This document shows positions 1 to 7,632 of a DNA stretch of 8,762 nucleotides, in pieces. A program made the translations under genes and the position numbers. Origin of the DNA: BTRG01 sp036986275 (GTDB lineage Bacteria > Pseudomonadota > Gammaproteobacteria > Acidiferrobacterales > SZUA-150); NCBI GenBank assembly GCA_036986275.1, contig BTRG01000076.1, positions 1 to 8,762 on the forward strand, read 5' to 3'. Within the stretch, counting starts at the first letter, position 1. Each line of letters begins with the position of its first letter. The notes below the pieces were generated by a model. It worked only from the letters and a program-made list of their open reading frames with translations, was not told where the DNA came from and did no database searches.

Positions 1-583
1 GAAGGCGATCGCAGTAGTCTGGCGCCCAGGACAATAAATGCTGTTCAAGGAATGCCAGTTGCGTGGCACGTATTGTCATGGCCGCGGAAGTTTTTTCCTG
101 TTGCCAGACTGTGGCCTCATCGTGACACAGCAGGGCCATGAATTTTAGTTCGGCGCCGATGTGGTCCTGGGGGCCGACGTTTTCTTCCAGTTCCCCGTAG
201 CCCGCCTGTTGATAGTGGCGTAACACGGCCAGGGTCGACTCACCCAGCAGGCGGTTTTCGCGGTACAGGGATTCATAAGGAGGCGGTGGTCCATAGCCCT
301 GTTTGATGCCACGCAACAGCCGCGTGTATTCCACCCCAAGCTGGGTAGCCAACGCTGACAGATCGGTTAATGGCAAGCTGGATTGCAACAGCGCCATGGC
401 ATCGTTGTTCGCAAGCGCTGCCTGATCGGCCTGCGCGAGATTGTCTGCCAATGACTTCAGAAATGCTTCATCCGGCCGGCGTAAAAATAATTCGGCGGCA
501 AACCAGTAACTCTGACTGCGTTGCTGCGCCAGGGAAAGAATTTCCTGATTTGGACTCAAGGCTGCGTGCTGCTGTTGTACCAT
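1..583 (-). CDS. TorD/DmsD-family molybdoenzyme maturation chaperone (partial, 3' end beyond window)
   Basis: Cytoplasmic chaperones of this family bind the twin-arginine leader of a DMSO-reductase-family enzyme and hold it back from export until the molybdenum cofactor is inserted. The visible 194 residues have no signal peptide and read as an alpha-helical protein. Family-typical stretches are PPPPYESLYRE (99-109), DHIGAELKFMALL (140-152) and FLEQHLLSWAPDY (178-190). TorD proteins are usually about 200-220 residues, so only a short C-terminal part is missing. The ATG at 583 lies 28 bp inside the end of the diheme cytochrome gene and has only a weak upstream GGCGGG. A TTG at 559, overlapping that gene's stop codon, is a possible alternative start. 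The obvious client is the Tat-exported molybdoenzyme at 1663-4254. Family assignment is from recognised motifs; the client is inferred from the operon. Confidence 0.88.
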   Translation of the reverse strand, partial: MVQQQHAALSPNQEILSLAQQRSQSYWFAAELFLRRPDEAFLKSLADNLAQADQAALANNDAMALLQSSLPLTDLSALATQLGVEYTRLLRGIKQGYGPPPPYESLYRENRLLGESTLAVLRHYQQAGYGELEENVGPQDHIGAELKFMALLCHDEATVWQQEKTSAAMTIRATQLAFLEQHLLSWAPDYCDRL

Positions 584-948
584 CGTGTTGCGATCCCGCC
601 GGATGTGTGGCAACCGAGACAGACGCTGCGTTGATAACTACCCTTGGCATGTGGTGGATAAGGTTTGTATTTATCAACCGCCTGATAATCGTCCCGATAG
701 CGAACCCCAAAGTGACAATTAGTGCAGTCCATCATTAGCTTGTCGGCATGAATAATATGAAAGCGGCCGGTTTTTACGTTGGTCGATAAGTCCTTGCCGA
801 CATCAATCTCGCCACTGCGGATTTTCTCGGCGATCCGCGCCAGTTCCTTTTTTGCAAATTCGTCTTTTTTCTGCTTGTCTTTATCTTCACTAGCCATCAC
901 TGGTAGGGTGAACAACAGTGTAAGGGTAATTAAAAATATTCTACGCAT
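556..948 (-). CDS. small exported diheme c-type cytochrome
   Basis: This 130-residue protein probably carries electrons in the periplasm between its operon partners. It has a signal peptide (about residues 1-19, MRRIFLITLTLLF core, likely cleaved after LPVMA). A very lysine-rich segment follows (about 22-34). Two covalent heme sites are visible: CTNCH (75-79) and CLGCH (110-114). His67 and His100 are possible distal ligands, by inference only. I do not recognise a named family. It resembles NapB only in being a small diheme protein with a signal peptide. Its ATG overlaps the ferredoxin gene's TGA by one base (TGATG), and a strong ribosome binding site (GGGAGGTGAT) sits about 5-14 bases upstream inside the ferredoxin gene, so translation is probably coupled. 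The end overlaps the TorD-like gene by 28 bp. Heme assignment is direct; the role is inferred from the operon. Confidence 0.88.
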   Translation of the reverse strand: MRRIFLITLTLLFTLPVMASEDKDKQKKDEFAKKELARIAEKIRSGEIDVGKDLSTNVKTGRFHIIHADKLMMDCTNCHFGVRYRDDYQAVDKYKPYPPHAKGSYQRSVCLGCHTSGGIATRWYNSSTQP

Positions 949-1637
949 CAGTAATCACCTCCCTCTGTTACATAATAGACTTGTGGCCGGGTGCCATATT
1001 CCTTCTTCAACTGAGTGGCTTTTTTCTTGCCGATGTAACGGGCAACCGGGCCATCACTGTCTTCGAGATCACCAAACAGCCGGGCATTGACCGGGCAGAC
1101 CAGATCACAACTCGGCGTATATTCCGGATCCTTGCCGATGCGCTCGGTCTTGCCGGCGGCGATCGCCTTTTCCAGCTTGTGCCAGCAGAAGGTGCACTTT
1201 TCCACTACGCCGGCTTTCTTGCGATGGGTCGGATGGCGTTGATCGGTATCGATACTTTCGTAAGGGGTGGCTTGTTTGTCCGGGTACAGACTACTTACTT
1301 TCTCATTGTATTGGGGAACACCATAAGGACACACCGTGTAACAATATTTACAGCCAATGCATTTGTCATAGTCTATAAGCACCACGCCGAGTTCATTCTT
1401 GCTGATGGCATACACTTTGATGGTGTCGCAGACGGTTTTACACGGCGGGTCTTCGCAATGCATGCAATTCATGGTGGCAAACACCGTGCGCACATTGGGA
1501 TACGTGCCGACTTCATGCTCGAGCATGACGTTCCAGGGCGCCTCGGGGGTAAAATGATTTTCCACATGACAGGCAGCGATACAGGCTCGACAGCCCATGC
1601 AGCGTTGCATATCAATAACCCGTACCAGTTTTGTCAT
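948..1637 (-). CDS. four-cluster [4Fe-4S] ferredoxin subunit, DmsB/PhsB/NrfC type
   Basis: This is the electron-transfer subunit of a DMSO-reductase-family complex, 229 residues, passing electrons between the molybdenum subunit and a cytochrome or membrane partner. All sixteen expected cysteines are present in four groups: C13/16/19/23, C58/61/66/70, C93/96/99/103 and C148/151/177/181. That is the usual layout for four cubane clusters in this family. It has no Tat or Sec signal, as is normal for such subunits, which are co-exported with the Tat-bearing partner. The start ATG is 25 bp after the molybdoenzyme stop and has a good AAGGAG six bases upstream. The C-terminus overlaps the diheme cytochrome start by one base. 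NrfC, PsrB, TtrB, ArrB and SrdB belong to the same broad family, so sequence alone does not settle the substrate. Confidence 0.95.
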   Translation of the reverse strand: MTKLVRVIDMQRCMGCRACIAACHVENHFTPEAPWNVMLEHEVGTYPNVRTVFATMNCMHCEDPPCKTVCDTIKVYAISKNELGVVLIDYDKCIGCKYCYTVCPYGVPQYNEKVSSLYPDKQATPYESIDTDQRHPTHRKKAGVVEKCTFCWHKLEKAIAAGKTERIGKDPEYTPSCDLVCPVNARLFGDLEDSDGPVARYIGKKKATQLKKEYGTRPQVYYVTEGGDY

Positions 1638-1662
1638 CGTTGTCTCCTTAACCTGAAAAAGT

Positions 1663-4254
1663 TTAGGCCTTGTAGACCTTGCACTTGCTGTCGTTAAAAC
1701 TGTTCATGCCGGAAACCACATCGTCATGAGACTCCAGCACTGAATTTATCCAGGTGCCTTTTCTGGCGGAATCCGGAAAGTCGATACTTTGCTGACCGTA
1801 GTGATAGGAAACCGCAACGGTATCCGGACGTATGCCCTCGGTCAGTTTTGCCTTGGCATTCACTTTACCCACTCGCGTTTTGATCACCAGCGTGTCCCCA
1901 TCCTTGATGTGCTTGTCTTTTGCGGTACTTCGATTGATCAGTACAAAATTATCATCGGTATCCGGCCCCAGCGCCTGATTGAGAATGGGGTTCAACGCAG
2001 TATTGCCGGACTGGTTGCGGTACATGCGTTTGTAGGTGATCAGATAAAACGGATAACTGGCCGATTTACGGTGCGGTGTAGGAAAGCCATGGGCCTTGTT
2101 CGGCAAAGGCGAAAACGCCACCGCATACTTGTCGAGGTCGATGTCTCTTATTCGATGTTGCTTGACTGTGTCTTTGACCTTGTTCATCGACTCGACCAGT
2201 TGCTCGGCATAGAAATTCATTTTGGGTTTATCCGGCCCCTTGAATTTGGCTTCCACGCCTTTGAGATAGGTATCTTTGGACGACAGTTTTTTACCGACAA
2301 AGCCATGTTTGCGGGCATAGGCAAAATCTTTTTTGCCCTTGGTCTTTTCCCGCCACAAGTGTTCGACGGCTTGCTGGGCGGTGTAATCCTGTCCGGTTTT
2401 AAAGGGGTATTTCTTCAGTTTCCATTTTTTGTTGATCTGTTTGATATAGTCATCACGCATCCCCAGTCGTTTTGCCAGTTCCCACAAAATCGAATAGCCA
2501 TCGTGAGGCAGTTTGTAGGCATTGACCACCGGTTGGCGGATGGCCGTGTGTTTGGTGTTCGGTGTATAACGTGTTGGCGACAGATGCCATGATTCCAGAT
2601 AGGTCAGATCGGGCAAGACGATATCGGCAAACTCGGCGGTTTCACTGAGCACGATATCAATGACCACATTATAGGTCTTCTTTAGCCCGGTAAACTGCTT
2701 GTTCGCGTCGGCGGTGGAAAAGGGCCGGTTGGTGGCATAGAAGATCTGCATCTCCGGGGTGTAGTCCAGACCGTATTTCCTGGTGTCCGCCATGGTGAGT
2801 AAAACCTGCTGGGCGACATTATGCGTGGCGTGCGGAAAGTAGACGCTTTCCTGCAAGTCGACCCGTTTGGGCGGGTACTCGGCCTTGGACGCCTTGAAGT
2901 ATTTAGGTTTTTTATAAACGCTGTGCAGGTTGATACCGCCCACGGCGTCAATATTGCCCAGCAGCATTTGCAGGATCAGTCCGGCGCGCCAGTTCTGCAC
3001 CCCGAATTCCTTGGCGGCCAGACCGCGGAAGGTATGCACTGCCACCGGACGATAACGCAGGCGGTGGCCATCCATGATCACGCTGGCACCGATCTTCGCC
3101 TGCTGACCCAGTTCTATTGCCAGCCGCGGCACTGTGCTGGCCGGGATGCCGGCATGTTTTTCCACATAGGCCGGGCTGATGTCTTTAAGACTGTCCGCAA
3201 AGACCTGAAAGGCGGGCCGGTATCGTCTGCCGTTGATGGTGTATTTACCGGTTAATACCGGGGCGACATCGTTGCTGAAGGGCCGGGCACGTCGTGTTAC
3301 GCTGTCCCAGACCAGGGGCAGCTTGTCTTTGTTACGCAGAAAGCGGCCGTCTTTTCCGACCAGCACTGGTGCATTGGTGTAGTGGATCAAAAATGCCTTG
3401 TCGATAAGATCTTTTTCGATCAGCACTTTCGTCATACCCAATATCAGTAACACATCTTTGCCCGGACGGATGGGAATCCATTCATCGGCCTTGGCGGCGC
3501 AATGTGACATGCGCGGTTCAATCACCACCACTTTCATGCCCCGTTCTCTGGCATCAGTGGTGGCATGATCCAGCCAGCGCGCCCACTGTTCGCCTTCGAA
3601 ATAGTTGGCGCCAAAATTCAGCAACAGATTGCAGTGTTGTATATCCGGCAGAAAACCGTGATAACCCCAGGTCAGTTCATCGGCCACATGGCGGGCGGCT
3701 TCACAGACGGTAGTACGATGCACCAGGTTGGGCGTGCCGAAGGCCTTGCAGAAGGCCTTGGGAAATTTATCACCGATCAGGTATTTACCGTGGCCGTGTT
3801 GCCAAATCAGCTTGCGTGGATCATCCTGTCTTATCTTCTTGAGTTTATTGGCAATGGTGCTGAAGGCTTCGTCCCAGCTGATTTCCACCCAGCCGGGATC
3901 CTGGCCGAGTCCTTTTTTGGGGTTGGTGCGTTTCAGCGGCGCCTTGATGCGATAGGGGTTATAAGTATTGAACAGGCCACTGACGCCCTTGGGGCAAATA
4001 CCCACATTATAGAATTCGGCACGTGCGACATCGGGGTAGATGGCGCGGATCACGTCATTTTCCATTTTGACGTTAATCCCGCAGAAGTTGACGCAATGGG
4101 CACAGGTCGATTTGAAGTAGCGGCTGGTGGTGGCTGCTGCATCGCGTTTGGTGCGCCCTGCCGCGGCGGCAATAACCGGCAGTTTCAGACCCAGCGCAGC
4201 GATGGCGCCTATGACCGAGGTGTTTTTGAGAAAGTCTCTGCGGCTAAGAGCCAT
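1663..4254 (-). CDS. Tat-exported molybdopterin oxidoreductase catalytic subunit (DMSO reductase family, substrate unknown)
   Basis: This is the catalytic subunit of a periplasmic oxidoreductase, 863 residues from the chosen start. The N-terminus has a twin-arginine leader, SRRDFLKN (4-11), followed by a hydrophobic stretch to about residue 32. An iron-sulfur site follows: CAHCVNFC (C51, C54, C58) and C87 in ICPKG. The likely molybdenum ligand is Cys184 in RTTVCEAA, which fits the PsrA/PhsA/ArrA side of the family better than serine-ligand DmsA. The C-terminal 130 or so residues look like the molybdopterin-dinucleotide binding domain (YRNQSGNTALNP, then GDTLVIKTRVGKV). An ATG at 4311 is open in frame, but the one at 4254 has AGGGGGG five bases upstream and puts the Tat motif at the very N-terminus. 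Thiosulfate, polysulfide, tetrathionate, arsenate or selenate are all possible substrates; none is established. The FeS, diheme and TorD genes follow directly. Confidence 0.93.
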   Translation of the reverse strand: MALSRRDFLKNTSVIGAIAALGLKLPVIAAAAGRTKRDAAATTSRYFKSTCAHCVNFCGINVKMENDVIRAIYPDVARAEFYNVGICPKGVSGLFNTYNPYRIKAPLKRTNPKKGLGQDPGWVEISWDEAFSTIANKLKKIRQDDPRKLIWQHGHGKYLIGDKFPKAFCKAFGTPNLVHRTTVCEAARHVADELTWGYHGFLPDIQHCNLLLNFGANYFEGEQWARWLDHATTDARERGMKVVVIEPRMSHCAAKADEWIPIRPGKDVLLILGMTKVLIEKDLIDKAFLIHYTNAPVLVGKDGRFLRNKDKLPLVWDSVTRRARPFSNDVAPVLTGKYTINGRRYRPAFQVFADSLKDISPAYVEKHAGIPASTVPRLAIELGQQAKIGASVIMDGHRLRYRPVAVHTFRGLAAKEFGVQNWRAGLILQMLLGNIDAVGGINLHSVYKKPKYFKASKAEYPPKRVDLQESVYFPHATHNVAQQVLLTMADTRKYGLDYTPEMQIFYATNRPFSTADANKQFTGLKKTYNVVIDIVLSETAEFADIVLPDLTYLESWHLSPTRYTPNTKHTAIRQPVVNAYKLPHDGYSILWELAKRLGMRDDYIKQINKKWKLKKYPFKTGQDYTAQQAVEHLWREKTKGKKDFAYARKHGFVGKKLSSKDTYLKGVEAKFKGPDKPKMNFYAEQLVESMNKVKDTVKQHRIRDIDLDKYAVAFSPLPNKAHGFPTPHRKSASYPFYLITYKRMYRNQSGNTALNPILNQALGPDTDDNFVLINRSTAKDKHIKDGDTLVIKTRVGKVNAKAKLTEGIRPDTVAVSYHYGQQSIDFPDSARKGTWINSVLESHDDVVSGMNSFNDSKCKVYKA

Positions 4255-4360
4255 CGCATCCCCCCTGTGTTTTTCGTTTTGCGGCTTGTGATGCAGACAA
4301 CCCTGCTTCACCTATAAGCGCTTTGTAACTTAACAACTCTTTAATATGTTCAGCTTCCTC

Positions 4361-4930
4361 TTAGTGTTGCGCCTTAACCCGAACTTTTCGTAAAAAGCTT
4401 TCCCGCGGCTTCACCGGTTTATGCACCAGATCGAAATGACAGCCGATACAACTCACGTTATTACGTTTGGCCAGTTCATGCTGACGTTGTCCCCGTTCCC
4501 TCTTGGGTTTAATGGCGGCAGCTTCATGACAGTTGCGACAGGTGCGGCTGTCATCGTCCAGCATCTTGTCCCTGACGCCGTACGCCAACTCGGTGCGGCG
4601 GCTTTCCCAGCTTTGTGGTGTAAAGTCGGTGGTCAGTTCGACATAGAGATCCCGTGTGCCATCACGAATATGCGCCCAGGTGGCCGGCACCAGCCCCTTA
4701 GGTACATGACAATCGGCGCAGCCGGCCTGAATGCCTGTCGTGGTCGTGCGATGGGTAGAGTTTTTGTAGACATCCTGCCCGGCAACAAGCTGCATAGCGT
4801 GGCAGCCTGTGCAAAAACGGTCAGTGGTGGTCAGATGATCAAGCTGCTCGGCCATCAGCGTCAGAAGCATACCCAGGAAAATACCTGCGATGGCGGTTGT
4901 TATCAGTGAGCGTCTGAAAAATCGCAACAC
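4361..4930 (-). CDS. NapC/NirT-family membrane-anchored tetraheme cytochrome c (quinol dehydrogenase)
   Basis: This class oxidises membrane quinols and passes electrons to periplasmic reductases. The 189-residue protein has one N-terminal membrane segment (about residues 9-27, uncleaved anchor preceded by RFFRRS) and four heme motifs: CTGCH (40-44), CADCH (71-75), CRNCH (131-135) and CIGCH (161-165). The first continues as CxxCHxM (Met46), the heme-1 pattern known from NrfH-type proteins. Length and heme spacing fit the NapC/NrfH/CymA group. The start codon is GTG, supported by AGGGAG (4941-4936) with a five-base spacer. It lies 71 bp after cti and 106 bp before the molybdoenzyme gene. It is the only obvious membrane connection of the cluster, so it probably replaces the NrfD/PsrC anchor usual for such enzymes; that is inference. 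Confidence 0.93.
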   Translation of the reverse strand: MLRFFRRSLITTAIAGIFLGMLLTLMAEQLDHLTTTDRFCTGCHAMQLVAGQDVYKNSTHRTTTTGIQAGCADCHVPKGLVPATWAHIRDGTRDLYVELTTDFTPQSWESRRTELAYGVRDKMLDDDSRTCRNCHEAAAIKPKRERGQRQHELAKRNNVSCIGCHFDLVHKPVKPRESFLRKVRVKAQH

Positions 4931-5001
4931 GTTTTCTCCCTAGGTGTGGAGTCTGAAGCTCACAGTTCATGTGGTCAACGTTTCGTACGATATCTAATTC
5001 G

Positions 5002-7428
5002 CTAGCGATTTTGATAACGATTCAGGTCAAACAATCCGGACAAGACCGGTTGGTTTCGCGCAGACTCATCCTGAAACCAGTCTGCCAGTTCCCAAAATAC
5101 AGGATTGGTGCGTCTTACGCCATACTGATCAACAAACTCTTCATAATCCTTATGACTGCGGATGGCGGCACAGCGTTTGGTGAACGCATCAATCTCTGAC
5201 AGCGCCACAGAAAAAAAGAAGTTGGGGTAGGAGCCCTCCATCCACCGCACCACCGTCATTGTATCCTGTTCGATATCCGAGCGATCTCGTTCACGCTCGT
5301 CCGCAAGAAATGAGGTGACGTTCTTGTAGGCCTTGTTGCGAATCAGCGTATAGGCCAGATACTGTTCCGGGTTATTGGTCGTGATTTTTACGAAAGTGAC
5401 ATCAGGGAAGGCGTGCAGATGGGCGCCCTGCATTTGTGAAATCATCTGCATCGCGCTATCCACTTTCGCAATGTTTATGTCAATCGACGATTCACGACAT
5501 CCATCAACGCCACATCGGTTCATTGCATCTGCCTGCTGCGCCACACCGGCGACACGGCCCGCAATGTATTGGTAAAGCTCCTGTTGTGGATCATCGCTCC
5601 GGTAACCGCTCACGGACTCGACCTGCAACCAGTCCTGTGGAGCGCTAAAGAATTTTTCTACACCGGTACGCAGGCCGGCATACCAGGTATCGCGTATTGT
5701 CTTGCGCCGGTCTGCAGGGAGAAATATCAGGAAATGATCCTCGCCCTCCATGCGCAGAAAATCCATATAGATCCGGGTGTTCACCTGGTGGACCACGTTG
5801 CCATAGACATTAAACCCGGCGACCAGCAGGTAATGTATCCGTTCGAACAATGGATAATCGATGATCCAGGTAGTCTCCGGATCATTACCCACCAGTCCAT
5901 AGGCCACCGAGCCGCTGTCGAAATGCCGAAATACCGTCAGCGCCGCATTGGGGTTGCTGCCGTCACCATCCCAGATATAGCCCAGCGCATGCTTGATGTC
6001 GTGGGTATTGATCTTCTCGAACAAGGCTTGCTTGCTTGCCATGTAACGCCGCTGGCGCTGCCAGTAATCAGTCCAGATGCTGAACAGGTTCAGTGAGCTG
6101 CGGCGATCCGCCGGTAATTGCAGATCATCGGCCGTGTTCCCAATGAACTGGGCATCATTGGTAAATACCTCCTGCTCCGGATCGAAAAACAGCACCCAGA
6201 ATCGGTCTTCAATGACATTCAGTGCGATCTGGTCACGACAGGCCGGGCCCTTGATAAAACCCTCAATAAAGAAGCGTGCATCATCCAGCAGAAACCGATA
6301 GCGTGATTTGAGTGGCAGATCGATAAACGTCTTGAACGGGTTGGAAGCAATCTTCGGTTGATAGGAGGGCAGTTTGTGTACTTTGTATTCGGGTTCCAGA
6401 AAAAGTTCACGGTAACGTTGCAGGCGCCGGTCGGAAAATTCGTACACGATATGATTTTTTACGACAATGCTCGAGTGGTAGCTCAGCAGCCGGTAGTAAA
6501 ATGGCGCGGCGCCAGGATCGTCGTAGGGTCGCACAGTCGGGATCTCATTGATGGTCTGTCCAGGCGGCGTGGTCGAGCGCACCAGACGATAGAACTCGCG
6601 TGCCGGTGAGCCGGCAAAATGAATATGGGCATGAAACAGATGTTCATAGAGGTAACGGCTGGTCAGCCGTTGCTTGCTGGACGACTGGTTCAGGAAGCGT
6701 TCCCATTGTTTAATTTGTGGCAGCACGGTGGCGGAGGGGCCGGGCGGCGCCGGTGCCGATGCGCCCTGGGCCAGCCAGGAAACCAGGGTTCGGTATTCCT
6801 GCTCTGCCAGATTTGGCATGGCATAAGGCATGCCCCACAGGGGGCGCTCGGTGGCAAAATCATCCATCGATTCCAGTGTCGGGCAGGTCTGTTCGCGGTT
6901 GAGTTCCAGCGTGAAACTGTCTGGCAGCGGGTTTGTGCGGGGTTGTGGATGCTGCTGCTTCAATCGCAGCAGGCGGTACAGCACCGAGTTTTTCAGATTA
7001 TTTTCAGGGGTCTGTTGCCCCTCATTGAGCACCGGGTGGAACTCACGGGAACGCCATTCCGCTGTGCTTCGGGCGTCCACGAACAGGCGTGTCGGTTGCA
7101 TGGCTTTAATACGCCTGGGATTGTAGACCAGCTCTTCACTGGCGCCTCGCCGCAGGCCTTCGTTCGACGACAGTTTTAACTGGCAGGGCGCATCGTAACA
7201 ACCGTGGCATACCACACAGCGTCGCTCCAGAACCGGTTTGACCTGGTGCTCGAAGTTTAGCGGACCGTCCAGCAAGATCGACGTCAGATCATTTTCAACC
7301 GTCGCCGGTTTGTTTTCATTGGTGAGCGGGGGTCCCAGTACCGAATAAATGAGAACACCCGACAACAGAGCGACAGACAAAATCACCAGAGTCCGTTTGC
7401 TGACCGATATTTTGTGTCGACCTGTCAC
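5002..7428 (-). CDS. cti: fatty acid cis/trans isomerase, periplasmic heme protein
   Basis: Cti converts cis-unsaturated acyl chains of membrane phospholipids to trans without shifting the double bond, stiffening the membrane rapidly under solvent, heat or other stress. The 808-residue protein has an N-terminal membrane or signal segment (about 13-31, after basic KISVSKR). The family's cytochrome-like heme site follows: CVVCHGCYDAPCQLKL (71-86, heme motif 71-75). PTRLFVDARSTAEWR then matches the known Cti pattern. The C-terminus carries GSYPNFFF and YGVRRTNPVFWELAD, also typical. Pseudomonas Cti is about 766 residues, so this one is full length or slightly longer. The start is a GTG at 7428 with a poor ribosome binding site; the frame stays open upstream without a better start, so the exact start is uncertain. 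It lies 71 bp upstream of the tetraheme cytochrome on the same strand and diverges from the toxin-antitoxin operon. Confidence 0.93.
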   Translation of the reverse strand: MTGRHKISVSKRTLVILSVALLSGVLIYSVLGPPLTNENKPATVENDLTSILLDGPLNFEHQVKPVLERRCVVCHGCYDAPCQLKLSSNEGLRRGASEELVYNPRRIKAMQPTRLFVDARSTAEWRSREFHPVLNEGQQTPENNLKNSVLYRLLRLKQQHPQPRTNPLPDSFTLELNREQTCPTLESMDDFATERPLWGMPYAMPNLAEQEYRTLVSWLAQGASAPAPPGPSATVLPQIKQWERFLNQSSSKQRLTSRYLYEHLFHAHIHFAGSPAREFYRLVRSTTPPGQTINEIPTVRPYDDPGAAPFYYRLLSYHSSIVVKNHIVYEFSDRRLQRYRELFLEPEYKVHKLPSYQPKIASNPFKTFIDLPLKSRYRFLLDDARFFIEGFIKGPACRDQIALNVIEDRFWVLFFDPEQEVFTNDAQFIGNTADDLQLPADRRSSLNLFSIWTDYWQRQRRYMASKQALFEKINTHDIKHALGYIWDGDGSNPNAALTVFRHFDSGSVAYGLVGNDPETTWIIDYPLFERIHYLLVAGFNVYGNVVHQVNTRIYMDFLRMEGEDHFLIFLPADRRKTIRDTWYAGLRTGVEKFFSAPQDWLQVESVSGYRSDDPQQELYQYIAGRVAGVAQQADAMNRCGVDGCRESSIDINIAKVDSAMQMISQMQGAHLHAFPDVTFVKITTNNPEQYLAYTLIRNKAYKNVTSFLADERERDRSDIEQDTMTVVRWMEGSYPNFFFSVALSEIDAFTKRCAAIRSHKDYEEFVDQYGVRRTNPVFWELADWFQDESARNQPVLSGLFDLNRYQNR

Positions 7429-7481
7429 CGACCGTATGTTAACAGAAACCGCTGAGGGCCTAGCCGGCTCGTTGTACCCTT

Positions 7482-7501
7482 GTCCCGGATGATGCCGGGA
7501 C
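7482..7501. repeat. perfect 7-bp stem hairpin, possible intergenic palindromic repeat
   Basis: GTCCCGG (7482-7488) and CCGGGAC (7495-7501) form a perfect inverted repeat around the six-base loop ATGATG. Neither strand has a T-tract after it, so it is not a standard intrinsic terminator. It sits in the untranslated region upstream of cti and could be a dispersed intergenic palindrome, a protein binding site or an mRNA structure. The pairing is visible directly; the role is unknown. Confidence 0.6.
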
Positions 7502-7563
7502 GCCAGGTGTGGGTGATATAACTGGAAGGACTAAAGTAGCTTCGAGAATGACAGGGAAAACGG

Positions 7564-7592
7564 TAGACAAACGTGCAGATTCTGGCTATATT
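7564..7592 (+). promoter_or_regulatory. sigma70-type promoter of the toxin-antitoxin operon
   Basis: TAGACA (7564-7569, five of six to TTGACA) is followed by a 17-bp spacer and TATATT (7587-7592, five of six to TATAAT). The antitoxin ATG lies about 40 bp further on, at 7633. The spacing is ideal, and the -10 box is the left arm of an inverted repeat, as expected for an autoregulated module. No other comparable promoter was seen in this gap. Confidence 0.7.
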
Positions 7593-7620
7593 AATCAAAG
7601 TAATCAATTTAATTAATATA
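7587..7620. promoter_or_regulatory. predicted antitoxin operator (inverted and direct repeats)
   Basis: TATATTAAT (7587-7595) and ATTAATATA (7612-7620) form a perfect 9-bp inverted repeat that covers the -10 box and the likely transcription start. Between them TAATCAA occurs twice (7592-7598 and 7601-7607), nine bases apart. Phd/YefM antitoxins typically bind such AT-rich repeats at their own promoter, with the toxin as co-repressor. Binding is inferred; the repeats are direct. Confidence 0.65.
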
Positions 7621-7632
7621 TGAGGCGTGCTC

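Larger units (their letters stand above)
7429..7632. other. divergent intergenic region between cti and the toxin-antitoxin operon
   Basis: These 204 bp separate two divergent transcription units. The cti-proximal half is GC-richer and contains a perfect hairpin (7482-7501) and a small palindrome AGCCGGCT (7462-7469). The distal half is strongly AT-rich and holds the toxin-antitoxin promoter and operator. An open minus-strand frame crosses it and runs into the antitoxin gene, but it looks non-coding. I found no convincing minus-strand promoter for cti here. Confidence 0.7.

Noticed and set aside
145..339. Minus-strand 64-residue open frame
   Set aside because: It is a different frame of the TorD-like gene, which reads through the region with clear family motifs.
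981..1697. Plus-strand 238-residue open frame
   Set aside because: It is antisense to the ferredoxin gene and has no recognisable motif; the minus-strand cysteine pattern is decisive.
1789..2592. Plus-strand 267-residue open frame
   Set aside because: It lies wholly antisense to the molybdoenzyme gene; long antisense frames are common in GC-rich coding DNA.
4255..4360. Internal promoter or hairpin before the molybdoenzyme gene (AAGCGCTT palindrome, AT-rich stretch)
   Set aside because: No -35/-10 pair with acceptable spacing was found and the palindrome is only 8 bp.
4931..5001. FNR-like site or promoter (TTGACC near 4980) upstream of the tetraheme cytochrome
   Set aside because: The second half-site does not match ATCAA, and the -10 match at the right spacing is poor.
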